Positions 38,472 through 50,829 of a DNA stretch of 64,000 nt are shown here, piece by piece. Source of the DNA: Rostratula benghalensis (taxonomy: Eukaryota > Chordata > Aves > Charadriiformes > Rostratulidae); NCBI GenBank assembly GCA_013399305.1, contig VXAI01000035.1, positions 4,472,646 to 4,536,645 of the forward strand, written 5' to 3'. The notes under the pieces were generated by a model. The model ran no database searches and was not told the DNA's origin. It worked only from the letters and a program-made list of their open reading frames with translations. The position numbers were made by a program, and so were the translations under genes. Position 1 is the first letter of the stretch, and every line of letters starts with the position of its first letter.

Positions 38472-38558
38472 TGGACAAGTCTTTTGTTATATTTGTACAG
38501 CACCTTGCACAGGGAGGCCTTGGTCTATAATAAGAGCTTCTAAGTACACATAAATAAC
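38472..38558 (+). mobile_element. Ancient L2/MIR-type 3' tail
   Basis: GACAAGTCTTTTGTTATATT, then TGTACAGCACCTTGCACAG, GGAGGCCTTGGTC, and AGAGCTTCTAAGTACACATA match in order a tail common in amniote genomes: GACTGTCTTTTGTT, TGTACAGCGCCTAGCACA, GGGGTCCTGGTC, GGGGCTCCTAGGCGCTAC, AATACAAATAA. The match is strong for such an old element. Which LINE or SINE body it belonged to cannot be told from this remnant. Confidence 0.72.
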
Positions 38559-41500
38559 AGTAAGCATTTCTGTTCCTTGCTGAGCAAATTTAACTAAGAC
38601 TGTTTTCTTCAGAAATGCAATATTGAGTGAACAGACCATGAAACCTGTCACTGGGCTTTTTTCTATAATCTGTCAGGGTTTATGTACTGTTCTAGTAGTA
38701 CTGGGTTTAGTCATAATGTCTCACCGGGACACTTTTCAAAGATATACCCTGGTTTTATTTGTAATTAGAGCTGTTATCACTCTCCTAAAATAATGTATTT
38801 CATAATTTAAAGGAGACAGGAAAACTATGCAAATATGAACTTAAGTGTATCTCCACTACACTCCTACAAGGGAGTTTAAAATGATGACATTGTTATTACT
38901 TTCATTGCTAAATCAATGTACCAAATACAGTAATCAAATTTTAGACAGGGGTTACCGGAAGAGTTTTCACTGAAAATTGCTTGCAGTCTTTGACATTATG
39001 ATGTTTGGTTTGGTTTGGTTTTGTTTTTAATAATCTGCCAAGCAATTGGCAAAATATCAAAAATACACCTATTTTTGCAGTGCCTTTTAAATAGAATATT
39101 TTTACCAGATCTGTAAATTTCACAAGCCACTCTCTATTAAATTGAGATAAAAGATAGTGATGACATAAAATGGAAAGAGAATGAAGACTTAATAAAGCAT
39201 CGATGAACATGGTTCATAGGTCATTATCCAAAGGGCAACAGGGACAAGGAGTGTTTCTTCACTGTTCTCATAAAGATTTGGATATTGGCCACTGAGAAAA
39301 ATTAGAAACTCTTTATTTAGAAATGGTGCAAGGTCCTAAGAAGGATAGAAGAAGAAAAGCATGAGTTGGGATCCTATGTGTTTCCTGGTCACAATTAACA
39401 GGACTGTTAAGAAAACACTATGTCTGAATGCCATAGACTTTTGAAAAAGTGCAAATCTGAACGTAGATACTTTGAAGGGTTTCTTAGCTGTCTTGATGGC
39501 AATTTCAAGTATAACTTCTTAGAAGTGAGAGAATACAAATAGCAGCATTATTAAAATATGAATAAAATATACTCTTCATCTGTTCACAAGTGCCTCGTCT
39601 TTGTTGAAAAAAAGTTTACATTCTATTTAAATATAAATTTTATAATCTAATGAGTCAAAATCTAGTTTTGTAATGCTTACCTGAACCTCATTTCTACACT
39701 CAATGTTAGTAATATTAACCAGTTTTATTTTTCCTTGAAAAAAATATTCAGTGTTTGTTATGGAACTTGATTTCTAAGATTTTATAAAATATATTGAACT
39801 GATCAGGCTTCCCTTAAGGCAGCTTTTCAAATAATGTTTTGAAAAATGTTTATTATAGCAGACAGACTACACGTATTTTAGTTCACATAATTTATTGGTA
39901 ATTAGGAATTGCCCCTTGGATTTTAGAAATTCAGTGCAAAATCCTAAGGCACTCTACTAGAGGTGACTAATGTCAGTGCTTTCCAGAGACTTCAGTTGAG
40001 TTAGGTTAAGCTACATTTACCTATTTTGCAAACAAATTGTATACTGCTCAGTGCAGTATTTATCTGATCTTTCTTGTAGTACATAAATGGATCAATTAAT
40101 AGAATAAGAACTCCTAGAATTCATGTTCCTTAAGGAAATGTATCCTGACTTGCTGAAACATATTCTTGCCTTCTCAACAACTAAAGCAGTTTAATTAGGC
40201 AAATAAGCATAACTGCCTTGAAGAGTAAAGAGATTGATTTTAGAAACTATGAATTAATAGGAATGTGGGAAAGGAGTTTTGGATTCAATTCAATATGTGG
40301 CAGAGAAATATATGCTTAATTATCATATGCAAACATTGCATTGCTAACAAATTGAGATTGCAGTATATGGGAGTTGTAAACAGCTGAGTGGTAGTTAAGC
40401 TTTTAAAAGTTATTTCACTTTCATTCTTCTAACGTTAATAAGCCATAGTGTTCTTATCTGCTCTGGCAATAGCGAGCGTTCCCATATAGATCTGTGTTTT
40501 CCTGCTGTGGGTTGTATTTGGGAATCGGTCCATTTCCATTGCCCTTCAACCTATTATAGTGTTGTTGACTGCTGTGGCCTCTCATTAGGCAAACCTGGCA
40601 TCTGCTGGCCCCAGATGCTGATCTCTGTCAAGAGATTTTCTCATGCTAACATATGGACTTTAGCATCCCCGTCTGCTTTATTTCCTTCTTTTTTTGTGTC
40701 TGTGTGTACTTGTTTACAAGAAGCTCATACAGTTATTGTCCCACTGTCCCTTAGTTTCTATACATACCAGTTTATGCTTTCTTTATATTTCTATTTGTGA
40801 ATGTTCAGAGAGTTCTTTAACAGTTGGACATGTTCTAGCAAAAAATCTAGTAAACCACACCTAGTGCAGCACGTTTCTCCTCTCTTACAGAATTCTGGGA
40901 TATTGAACAATAGAGTGCTCTCTTTGTCAGGACACTGCATCAGTTTATGCTTGAATGTTGTCTAGATGTGAACATAACCTGAAGAAAGCAGGCACCACGA
41001 GCACCTGAGAACATCTAGGAGGTCTTACAAGCAACACATAACAAAAGGAACTGATGTAAAATTTGCCCCACTTATGAGTATCAAATGATAATATTCCAAC
41101 TAATCTGCTGCTGCGTTAGTGGAGTCATAATAGAAGAATATGGGACGTGTGGAAGGTATCATTGATTTATACTGAAGGATGTTAGAGAGTAATTTTTCTA
41201 AAATAATTTGTTTTATGGAAAGTTTTGCTGAGTTCAGACTAATTCCTTTGTAGCTGCCATCATTACCACTACAGTGCTGTATTTTAACAACTCTCAGTTT
41301 TGTTACGGCTGTGAACCTTTCATAGTTTCTTTGTCCTTAGGATGTCAGACATGAAAGGGAGGCAGTGTCTTGCTGTTCATGAATTCTAGGTGCCTTGATC
41401 CTTCATCGCTTTGTTAAATCATTAGAGGGAGGTCCCTCTGGGAATTATCAAAAGTCTCTGAAGAGTCACTTATGAAAATGAATGTACCTCTCACATAACA

Positions 41501-44500
41501 TATATCACTTCCAATCCTGTCTAGAGTCAGGCTTCTTTCTGAAACGTTTCCGAATGTTAATCAGTAATCAGGGCACAGATTGGCACATGCTGCTGGGCTT
41601 TGAAGCTATTCCTATCATATGATTTGTCACATCCTTAGTAATACTTTGCATGATTTTCATACATATCCTATTAGGCTTTCTTGCTTAAGGGCTTCAGATT
41701 TCAGCAAAATACTTGACAGCACCCAACTGTTGGACATTCTCGAGAGTTTCGCGTTAGTGAAGTACAAGGTGCCTCTTGACAGCTCCAATTGATTAGAGGA
41801 TTGAGAATTGGGTTATACTACTTGTCGTGGTTGTAATATCACTGTCAGGTAGCTTTTCCAAATGTCGGCACATGTCTGTGTTTCCCAGATTAGGTACTGT
41901 TGGATTGTCCTCCCAGTTATTTTTTTGCCCTGGAGTGGGCAACTAGTTTTATTATGACATAGTAAATTTTCTTCTCTGGATGAAAAGACGTAAATCATGA
42001 GAATGGTTTACTGTTAGGTCTGGCTGACGTTTCTTGAAGAAATGATTTTCCTTGAAAAAGAGGAGAATTTTTTAAATGAACATTTTTGTGTATATAAAAG
42101 AACCTACAGCTTTTAAAAGAAAAGTTATTAAATTCTAATTTATATTTTGAGAGCCTTATAAATGTTAGGTGCTCATTGTCAGTAAAAATGAATTTATAAT
42201 TCTCTCATTTTTAAGTATACTTAGCAAGGAATGATGACCATAATTTAAACTACTTAAGGAAAAATTAAATACCTTTAAAATTAGAAAAGTAATGTCCTCT
42301 GGTCTACAGGTAGTCATTCACCTTGGGCAGATTCTGTGCGGGCTTTTTTTTTTGTTTGTTTGGTTTTTACCTCTAATTTAGAAAAGAATCTAAGTATAAG
42401 TTATAAATTATTCTAGTAAGACGTCCAGTGGGTTCTGCAGGTTTAGTTCCTGATTGATATTCTAGGAATGAGCAAAGGAGTCCTACAGTAACCAGAGACT
42501 CTGTGTATTGACTGGGGAGAATCTTTCCTCTGCCCACTGGGTATAGTGAATGAAGAGGGAAAACATACTGAAAACTTGTCTGAATGCAATTCTTTAATTA
42601 AGACTAGTTTTTTAATCATGTGATACAAGCAGCAGAATGGAATGGCATGAACAAAAGTAAAATTTTCCTTTAATGATTCTAAATATTATTCTTCTACCTC
42701 TTCTCTTCCTTAGAGAGGTCAGAAATTGTTTGGGGTTCTTAGGATCCTAAATAGAAACCTAGCTAAGGAAAGTGAAGTAGAAAATAATACAGTAAGAGTA
42801 TACGAATTTGGTGCAGTAGATGGGTGTTTATCATCCAGCATAACTTGCTATATTATATGATAGTACAAAAGAGAAGACCAGTATCAAGATTACTGTAAAC
42901 TCTCTAATAAATAGATCCCAATTCAAATGTAAATAAGTAACCCCCCCCTCTTTCTTGTGGTATTACTTATATGTTGGAAAAGTAAAGTTGCAGCAATATT
43001 TGTTTGGTTTTTCTTTTTAAATTTCAGTTTAATAACATTTCCACATTTCTTGTAGACTTTTGTACCCATCTTTAATAACAAACAAGTGAAAGAACAGTTG
43101 AGACTACCAGCTCTACGTTAGTGTTTGTGAGGATTTTAATGTAACTGAGAAATCAAATTAGTTTTTAGCAGTTTTTCACTATATATGCAACAATTGTTTA
43201 TTCTCACTTGCTGTGTGCATGTATGCATGGGGTGTCAAAATATTAACAGCCACAGAAGATGAAATTTCTGTTATTAAAATGTCTGATTTCCTGAAGTGAA
43301 TTATAAATACCTTTACTAGGTGGCAGGGAAAAATGTTACATGTTGATTAGGGTAGTGTTTGAACATTCATAGGGTCAGAGAAAAATAAAGTAAAAAAAAT
43401 AAGTAAAAATGCCTATATCTTGTGTAAAAAATATTTTGAAGGAATTAGTGGATCTGTGCTAACAGCTATAATGTATTGCTAATGCTCACTGTCCAAACAC
43501 CTGGAGAATTTCGTAAAAATATTTAAAATCAATTTTTATCTAGGTCTGCATTTACTGGCCACTAAACTGATCTGATCTAGCATATTCTACATAATCCTGC
43601 TTCTTTTGCCCCTTTGTAGGAAAACCCTCTGATAGGTTCCCCTCAGGTCAACCCCTGTGGGGGAATATGAACAAGTATTATTGAAAGAGAAAATATAGAA
43701 ACATCTGCAGTGGCATTAGTTGAGCTCTTATTGAGGAGCACAGTCACATTATTTTTGTGCCAGGCTAGCTAGAAGCTGAAAAGGGAATGTGTTGTGCCGT
43801 TTCCTATCACACTCAGATAAGGAGATTGCCTTCCACAGCTGGATAAGAGGTATTTACTGAAGAAATTATTCTGTAAGGAAATAACTAATGGGAAACAGAG
43901 CTGCAGTGGACATAAGAAATATCTAAAGATGCTCTTGGGAGGAACTTTCAGCTATGCAATGCTAGCAGATACAATTATAGAGGATTGTGAAACCACATCT
44001 GCCAACTGAAATAACTGACAGTGAACAAAAGATGATGAGTGAAAGAAAATAACCATTGGCATGGTTGTGAACTGCATTATCTAGTCATTTTCAGCATCTG
44101 TAAGAGCATAAGCATTCATTTTTTATTTGTGTAAGCACATGTGAGGTTCAAATATGATGGTACAGCAGTTGAATGAATTTATGAAGCTCAACATTATAAC
44201 TTTACAGCATTGTATGACATCAGGAAAAAAGCTCAGGTGTGTTTGTGTAGTGTCTGGAGTCGCAAAGAAAGAAGTCTTGCACTCTGCAACAGGTTTTCAC
44301 TTCTCTTTCTTTCCTGGAGTATATATAGAAGAATGACAACGGGTGCATGATTTCACTGGCTAAATCTGACCTGACCCTGTCAAACCTCCAGGGTCACTTT
44401 CTCTACTTGAAGAAGCAGCTTCTTCACAAATGAAAAAAAATCCTGCCCTGAAACCCTTCTAAACTGAGCACACCAGTTTTATTTCTGTCATAAGTGCCGT

Positions 44501-46554
44501 ACTGTAGCACTGATGAGCACTGCTAATACAGGTTTTCTAGAAATAAGTATGGAGAGGTAGGCTAGCCAGAGATGTGAAAGATGGGGAATCCAACTTATTT
44601 TGCTTGTGAACCCAAAGACTCCATAGGTAGTTGTATTGGAGCAGCACATGTATGACAAAAAAGAACTGAGGAAGACCAAAGCAGTTAATCTACCAACCAG
44701 TATCTCAAAGTATCTCTGAGTAGTCAAAATGACTCTGTCTCATACTAACTACTTGCCACCATCAGGCCAAGTAAGTCAGGATTTAAACATGATTTATGAC
44801 ATCGGGAGCAAGTATGTGCTAGGAGAAACAGGTTCTCTGCCAGGCTAGAGCTTGATCTCATGAGTGTGTCTGTCTTTCACGAAGAAGTGAAACATATGAG
44901 CAAGATTTCCTAAGTTACAGACTACTGTACTTTCCAGTGACTCAAAAATTTATAGCTGAAAGTACAAATAGCTGTCAGCTTGAACTAATTAAAGTGTTAA
45001 GATTAGTGTAAGGTGTGCCATTGCCCAGGCTTTCAGCAAGTAAGAAAGGCATAAGAGAAATAAAATGGTCATTTCACTGGTACTGACCTAGTACCGGTAG
45101 AGTTTGCAATTTCAGGAAAATGTCTGATGAGTTCACATGACACACTTCTGAAAGCTTCTAACTATTGCATAAGAAATCCATTCCATCATTATAAGTAAAA
45201 GTAGTGTACCATATTACCTGAAGTAATGATGTTCTTAGCAGGTAGAGTGGGAATCTGATTCTTCTGATTTCTAAAAGCAAATGTAATTTATAATACACCA
45301 TTTTTCACAAGCTGCAGTAGGTGAGGATTGCTTCACCCCTACCTGATAGATATGGAGTTATTTAATCTAATGGGCTGTATGGATAAAAATATAACTGCAC
45401 ATCAATCTACAGAAAGGAGAATGTCATTAATGTGGCACAATCACCTCCATATAAACAGTCAGGGTTAAGGATGTTGGATAACATGTTTTATTGCTCACAG
45501 GCATAAAACCAGACTTTTGATTTGTATATGGTTCATGAGCAGATCAGAGACACTTCCATTTGGCTGGCAGCACAGCATTTCTGATAAAGATATGCAGAGG
45601 CTTAAAATGCTAAGGACAATCTCCTATCTTTAAGCTATTTCTTGTCCAGTTAGTCTGCTTGCAATTTCCCCCTCTTTCATTTAATTCCTTAGTTCTTCTG
45701 CCTTCAAAAAGCTTCTTCCTCCACAATCTTCCGTGATTGGGAAGAGAGAAATCAGGGACATGGGAGGAAAAACTTGTGGTTTATTTTCCAGATCAGCAAC
45801 TGAACCTAAGAGGAACACAGAATGACTCTGCCACAGATCAGAACGTGAATCCATGGGGAGTTCAATTGAGGTTTTAACCAGCTTGTACAGAAATGAGCAA
45901 ATTGTTATTTTATGAGAGTTTGTAATCTGCCCAGAATTCATACAGCAAAGGAGCATGTCAGAGTCTGAACATTCATGCTGTGGGAAGTTTTAGCTTAAAT
46001 CGTTATATTTTAACATAATTTCAACACCTGAAAATCACTCTTTGTGGGTAAAGATTCAAGAAGCTTGAGAGGAAGCTGCTTTCATTCATACCTTTTATTC
46101 AGCTAGTTTTGCAGTGAGGGAGAAAACTAGCATAATATCATTTAAATAAATTATTTCCTTTCACTTGATAGTGTGTTCTTGCCTGTTCAGTGGTTTTACC
46201 CCTGCAATATGTAGCTATCACAGTTTGCTTTACACTGAAAAAAAATTTTTGTATTTTAATCTGGAAAAGAGAAGTGTTTATTCTCTATTTCTGCCTTGAA
46301 GTCGTCATTCTTCGTTGATAATGTAATTCATTAGAGTAATGAGTAAAACATAATGGTTTCAAATGAAGACAAAAGGAGAGGAACAAATGAAATTCCTAAA
46401 AACAAAGGTCTTCCAAAAAACACATGCAAGCAAATACCAAAATCTGGAGTTTATATAAGCAAGCATTCTGGCTAAAATCATTCTCAAACTTTCCCATTAA
46501 ATGTGTCTTTAAATTTCGTGTACTAGCTCATATGTCTGAATGCATGTGGCAAAA
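38559..46554. other. AT-rich non-coding stretch, no gene recognised
   Basis: Contains an imperfect (TTTGG)n tract at 39003-39025, a T/TTTG tract at about 42342-42367, a C8 tract near 42941-42948, and two adjacent short inverted repeats at 44372-44426. Octamer-like ATGCAAAT lies at 38827-38834. A small cluster of CpG words (TCTCGAGAG, TTCGCG) lies near 41738-41753. No exon, RNA gene or repeat family recognised. Confidence 0.5.
44372..44426. repeat. Two adjacent short inverted repeats
   Basis: First: TGACCCTG (44372-44379) and its complement CAGGGTCA (44389-44396), nine bases apart. The left part also overlaps a tandem TGACCTGACC. Second: TGAAGAAGC, a single A, and GCTTCTTCA (44408-44426). Both are perfect. 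TGACC/GGTCA words are nuclear-receptor half-sites, and binding is only a possibility. Confidence 0.7.
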
Positions 46555-46730
46555 AGTAATTGACTAATAACTTATTAGCATCTGCAATGCATTTGGGAAA
46601 ATTGGCAATCATTTGTTGTTGGTCTGAGGGGCACAGTAAAACAAAGTTGAAATTCTACATTTTGTCTAGAAAGATGGGCAATTGAACTTCACTTTAAACT
46701 ATTGTATTATTACCACAATGGAACTATCAG
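46555..46730 (+). repeat. Duplicated element, copy A
   Basis: Copy A aligns collinearly with 48846-49022. Shared blocks in order: AGTAATTG plus TAATAACTTATTAG (46555-46578, 22 of 24 bases equal), AACAAAGTT (46640-46648), TAAACTA-TGTATTA (about 46695-46709), ACAATGGAAC (46715-46724) and ATCAG at the end. The blocks lie at offsets 0, 85 and 160 here, against 0, 87 and 161 in copy B. TAATAACTTATTAG is a near-palindromic homeodomain-type word. AACAAAG and ACAATGG fit SOX/TCF-type HMG sites. It is either a duplicated regulatory element or two copies of an ancient repeat. Confidence 0.8.
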
Positions 46731-47139
46731 TCAGCCAGACAGACATATTAACCAAGCAAGCCATAAATTCCATGAGATCTTGCAATTGTACTTTTCAGCT
46801 TTTTACTTGTAGCTTTCTCAAAAGTTATTGTTCTTCCACTGGCATCTTCCCATGTATATAAAGGTTCTGTCAGCTTTGACCTTCAAAGTAGACTTTTTTC
46901 CAGGTGCTTTCTATCACTTTCTGAAGTTAGAGTGCATATCATATGCACAGTGCAGCCATCATCAATCAAACTTGCATCACTGTGCACCGTTCCCATCTAC
47001 TGCCCAGTGTCATCCTGGCACTGAAGGTTTAAAAAATGTATACTTGACTTCCACTGCCCTAAGTTTCAAATCCATATTTAGAAAAAAGCCCTTGTACAAA
47101 TTGGCTGTTGTGAGAGTTGGCATTTCTGTGAAGGATTTT

Positions 47140-47325
47140 CATAGAATGAATGGTTAGAGTTGGAAGGGATCTTAAAGATCAACAAGTTCCAACCCCCCTG
47201 CCATGGACAGGGGCACCTCCCACTAGACCAGGTTGTTCAAAGACCCATCCAGCCTTGCTTAGGAACGGGGCTTCCACAACTTCTAGGCCATCTGTTACCT
47301 ACTCTCACTGCTCTGCTTTCTAGAC
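47140..47325 (-). mobile_element. CR1 LINE 3' fragment (5'-truncated)
   Basis: On the + strand it begins with CATAGAATGAATGG (complement of the CR1 3' octamers) and continues AGTTGGAAGGGATCTTAAAG, ATCAACAAGTTCCAACCCC, CCTGCCATGGACAGGGGCA, CCTCCCACTAGACCAGGTTG, and TTCCACAACTTCTAGG. This is the antisense of the avian CR1 3' untranslated region. It fades after about 47325. The copy is better preserved than the CR1 pieces at 23.8 and 55.5 kb, so it is younger, and it probably inserted after the flanking element had duplicated. Confidence 0.95.
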
Positions 47326-48248
47326 ATGGTGGGCATGTTTACCATGATAGACTGCGTGGTCTTGTAAGGAAAGAACTCATGCTTATCATTTCATTGTAAT
47401 ACTAGACATATGCCTGCTGTCATGGCTTCTGTAGGCTCTGTTACATGGCTGGTGAAGGAAGATTGTTACAGGTCTTCAGTATGTGGGAAACAACTGATTT
47501 CCTGTACCATGTTACACAAATATGACTTCTACGGAGCTTCCTGCAAGGGGGAAACAAGACATATTAATATTAAAGCAGGAAAATATCCCATACTGTTATT
47601 GCCAGTGGAGTGAGATACAGACCCAGGGTCTCTTCTCAAATTCCTGTTAGCTCCCTTCCTTACTTCCTTACTCTGAGTGAATGGAGTTGGTAAATTTAAT
47701 TCAGCTAAAGTGATGGGCTTAGTACCTAACTCGGTGCCCGAGGAGTGTGTTATCCTTTCATTGTTAACTTGCATATAAGAAGCTGAACTGAAATTGGGTA
47801 CTAAATACATCTATTTCCTACTGTGCAGCTGTTGCCCTTCCTTCTGCACTGCTGCTATGCATAGTTCAGTGTTGCAAGCACTTCCCCAGAGAGCAGGAGA
47901 CCAGATTTCAGTTCCCATTTCTATGTGAAAAGATTAATGTTCTTATTCCTAGATGAGGTCTCCAATCCAGAGGTTATTTTGGAATAAAAGGGAGAATTAA
48001 CTTTTCACCTATCAGCTTTCACTTTTTTGCCAGAAAGTGCGAGTGAACATATGCCTGACTGTAACCTTGTTCTGTGTTGCCACAGAACAGTAGAACGGCC
48101 TCGTTTCCCATGATTTTGTTCTGATTCAGTGGCACTTCATTGTGAAATACAAAACAGTCTATGGGAGCGTGGAGTGGGATCCAGACCCCCGTTATAGATT
48201 AGTGTTGTCCTGAGGACTAATGCTGAGAATCTTTCTTCCCCTTTTCTC

Positions 48249-48270
48249 CGCCTCCCCCCCACCCCCCCCC
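48249..48270 (-). other. C-rich tract, possible G-quadruplex on minus strand
   Basis: Runs of 7 and 9 C separated by one A, preceded by CGCCT. On the minus strand the G runs are long enough to supply four G-triplets. It is a simple-sequence tract in a pyrimidine-rich patch. Confidence 0.5.
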
Positions 48271-48845
48271 TTCTGCAACCAAATCAACAGAAAAAACTGA
48301 AAGAGTCTCTTCTCTCTATTACTTTACCCTGCAGCGTAAGCAGCTAAATGTACTTGGAGGTGTGGGTTGAGGTCTTGTTTGGACAAGTTTGGAACCAAGT
48401 CTCGCATGTCCCGAGTGTGTCTGCTGTGCCTTTCCTCCCAATAAATTCTGTGAGAAAGCATTTGGGAACAGGAAAGAATGCCAGCACAGGAGGCTGATGC
48501 TGCCCAACTCGGAGATCTGAGCCTGGGTCCTGGGATTTGGGCCCCTCCCCTTCTCTCTGCATTCAGTGTTGGTAGTCAATGTGTCAGCTAGTGGTGATGC
48601 TGTTCTTGAGCACCTCAAGCCTCAAATAAACTCCTCCTTCTAGGTTTTGCTGTAAATCTATAATACTGGTTTTTTTTCTGGGTTTTTTTTGTTGTTTTTT
48701 TTTTCCTTAATCTCGTATTTAAAATAGAAATTTTGGTGCTGAAGAGAAAGTCTTGTGCAGCAGTGTTCTGCTACCTAGAAAATTGTTTGAGCTTTTCTGT
48801 AGTAGACTGTAAATTGGAACACACATACATAAGCAAGAATGCATT

Positions 48846-49022
48846 AGTAATTGCTTAATAACTTATTAGGGTCTATCTTCTGTTGAGACACTGGGGAAAA
48901 GCTGCAGCCAATTAGTTGTAAGAGGGCGGTGGAACAAAGTTAAACTTTAAATTATTGCTGGAAAGGTGAGCTGATAAACTTTAGACTAAACTAGTGTATT
49001 AGCACTACAATGGAACCATCAG
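48846..49022 (+). repeat. Duplicated element, copy B
   Basis: Copy B of the element at 46555-46730: AGTAATTG/TAATAACTTATTAG at 48846-48869, AACAAAGTT at 48933-48941, TAAACTAGTGTATTAG just before ACAATGGAAC at 49007-49016, and ATCAG at 49018-49022. Between the shared blocks the sequence is much more diverged. Both copies have the same orientation and start 2,291 bases apart. Unlike copy A, it runs into a further repeat-free, TAAT-rich stretch. Confidence 0.8.
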
Positions 49023-49400
49023 CTCCATATAACACATTAGTATGACAAATTAGTGCTTTGATCATGCTAGATATAACCATATTCACTTGTTTAATTAAAC
49101 AATCTAGGCTTCTTGTGGTGTGGGTCATTTTAAAAAATGTTAAAAATAAAATTAAACACGTAATTAAGCTGACAAGAGATAAAGACCCTTGTGCAGCAAG
49201 TTGAAGGCAGTTAATTTATAAGGAGCCTGGTCCCTGAAGGCTGTGTAGTTTATTAAAGTTACTCAGGCAGAGATGTGATAAAATATTTTATGTAGTGCTT
49301 TAAAGGCTAAATTGCTCTGACACTTTTAAAGTCCATGGGATACAGTCAATTAGGATGTCTTGTTATCATGTTTTTTCCTCAATAAGTAATCTAAACAAAA
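49023..49400. promoter_or_regulatory. Possible regulatory stretch following copy B
   Basis: Repeat-free and rich in ATTA words. It contains a perfect 16-base palindrome, TTGTTTAATTAAACAA (49087-49102), which combines two facing forkhead-like words (TTGTTTA, TAAACAA) with a central TAATTA. CACGTAATTAAGC follows at about 49158. It looks like part of the same candidate regulatory cluster as copies A and B. Function is inferred from motifs only. Confidence 0.3.
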
Positions 49401-50812
49401 TCCGTGGTTATACTGATAATTTCTTAAAGTTCCCATGCTAACATTTTTTCAAATATTTCACTCTTACACATGTAATGGTCCTCACTGGTCACTCTAGTCA
49501 TTATAAATCTCATCTAAAATATTGTGGCTGTCCCAAAATGGCAAGGTAGAGATGGCATGCTAACTAGGAGAGGGAGTTAATTTTGAAAGTTGGTCAAAAT
49601 TTAAAAGGTACCTGGTCCTGCAGGTTTCTAGGTACAAGCCTCCAGCTGTTCTTGGAGCTACCAAAGCAAAGGCTTGTAAAAGCACTGCATAAGGGAAAAA
49701 TATCTGTCTTGCCTCAGATAGCAGGAGCTGGAAGAATATTGGTTAGGTATTTTCGAATACTTTGATCTAGATTTTAAAATAAAGCATGCTAAAATGCCTA
49801 CGAGAAAATGTGTATTAAATAATCAGATAAATGCTTCCATCAATTTAATTTCATTTTATCAGCCCATGAATAAGTTCAGCAGTTCACAGTCTGCTTTTAA
49901 AAGTTTAAAAAAAGTTAAAAAGTTGCTTTTAATGTTTTAGTGTAAGCAAATGTACCAGTTTTGTCTCTGATATTTCTAAGGACGGAAGCAGTTATTTCTC
50001 CTGTCCTTTCTAATGGGATATTTCCAATTTCTGTTGTTACTGCCTTTTAGCAGTTTTGTGTCAAGTCTATCCTTGATCTTTATCAAGGTTACAGGGGCAG
50101 CTACTAAACTTATACTGGACTTTAGAGAGCTTTATATATAAACCTCAGCTTCTAAAACAAACAGGAAGAGGAAAAACACCAAAGGATAACAAGACACATT
50201 GGGGAGAAAGGTAAAGGAAAGGCACAACAAGATGAAGAGAAAAGGACTTGAACCAAAACTTATAAAATCTCCATGTTTTAAATGGGCAAAGATTTACAAA
50301 GGACATGTCACTTCGTAACAGAAATCAAGTTAAATCAATCCCTACCTTCCATATTCCTGGTCATCTCACCACCTTAAGGTGTTTCTTTTACACCTGAAAG
50401 AGATTCTCTGAATTCCAAGTCCTGTATTTATCATGCAGTGTAGTGTGATGAAGGGGATTGGATTGGAATGGGTCTCCACTTATGATTTGCTGGACATAGG
50501 GCATGCTTCCTCTTTTAATATGTGCATGAATCACTAAAAAACCCCACAGGAGTTTATTTGGAAACATCTTTATAGAAAACATCCAATCAAATAGAGACAT
50601 ATCAATGGATTTAGTAATGTTTCTGTTTTGGAATCATGATTTAAATTGAAGTTGTACATTTCGGGAGGTTTAACCACTTGTTTGTAGCAAGTGAGGTTTG
50701 CAACTGTCAAAGTCATGTTGAAGAACTACAGCCAAATGCTCCGTCATATAATATCCTTATTCTAAAGAGAGAAGGAACAACAGGAATTGACTGCTTGGAG
50801 ATGGGTTATTGG

Positions 50813-50829
50813 TTTTTTTTTTTTTTTTT
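50813..50829. repeat. T17 homopolymer
   Basis: Uninterrupted run of 17 T, equal in length to the T run at 23899-23915 and among the longest homopolymers in the window. No retrosequence body is attached. Confidence 0.9.

Larger units (their letters stand above)
46731..48845. other. Spacer between the two duplicated elements
   Basis: Holds the minus-strand CR1 at 47140-47325 and a C-rich tract at 48249-48270. The less AT-rich 48300-48640 has open frames on the minus strand but no recognisable protein. The segment 47880-47925 (AGAGCAGGAGACCAGATTTC then AGTTCCCATTTCT) weakly resembles the tRNA-like part of a core-SINE. No gene recognised. Confidence 0.5.

Noticed and set aside
48300..48640. GC-richer segment with AATAAA words, considered as an LTR
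   Set aside because: No TG...CA ends, no duplicated partner and no primer-binding or polypurine tract seen.
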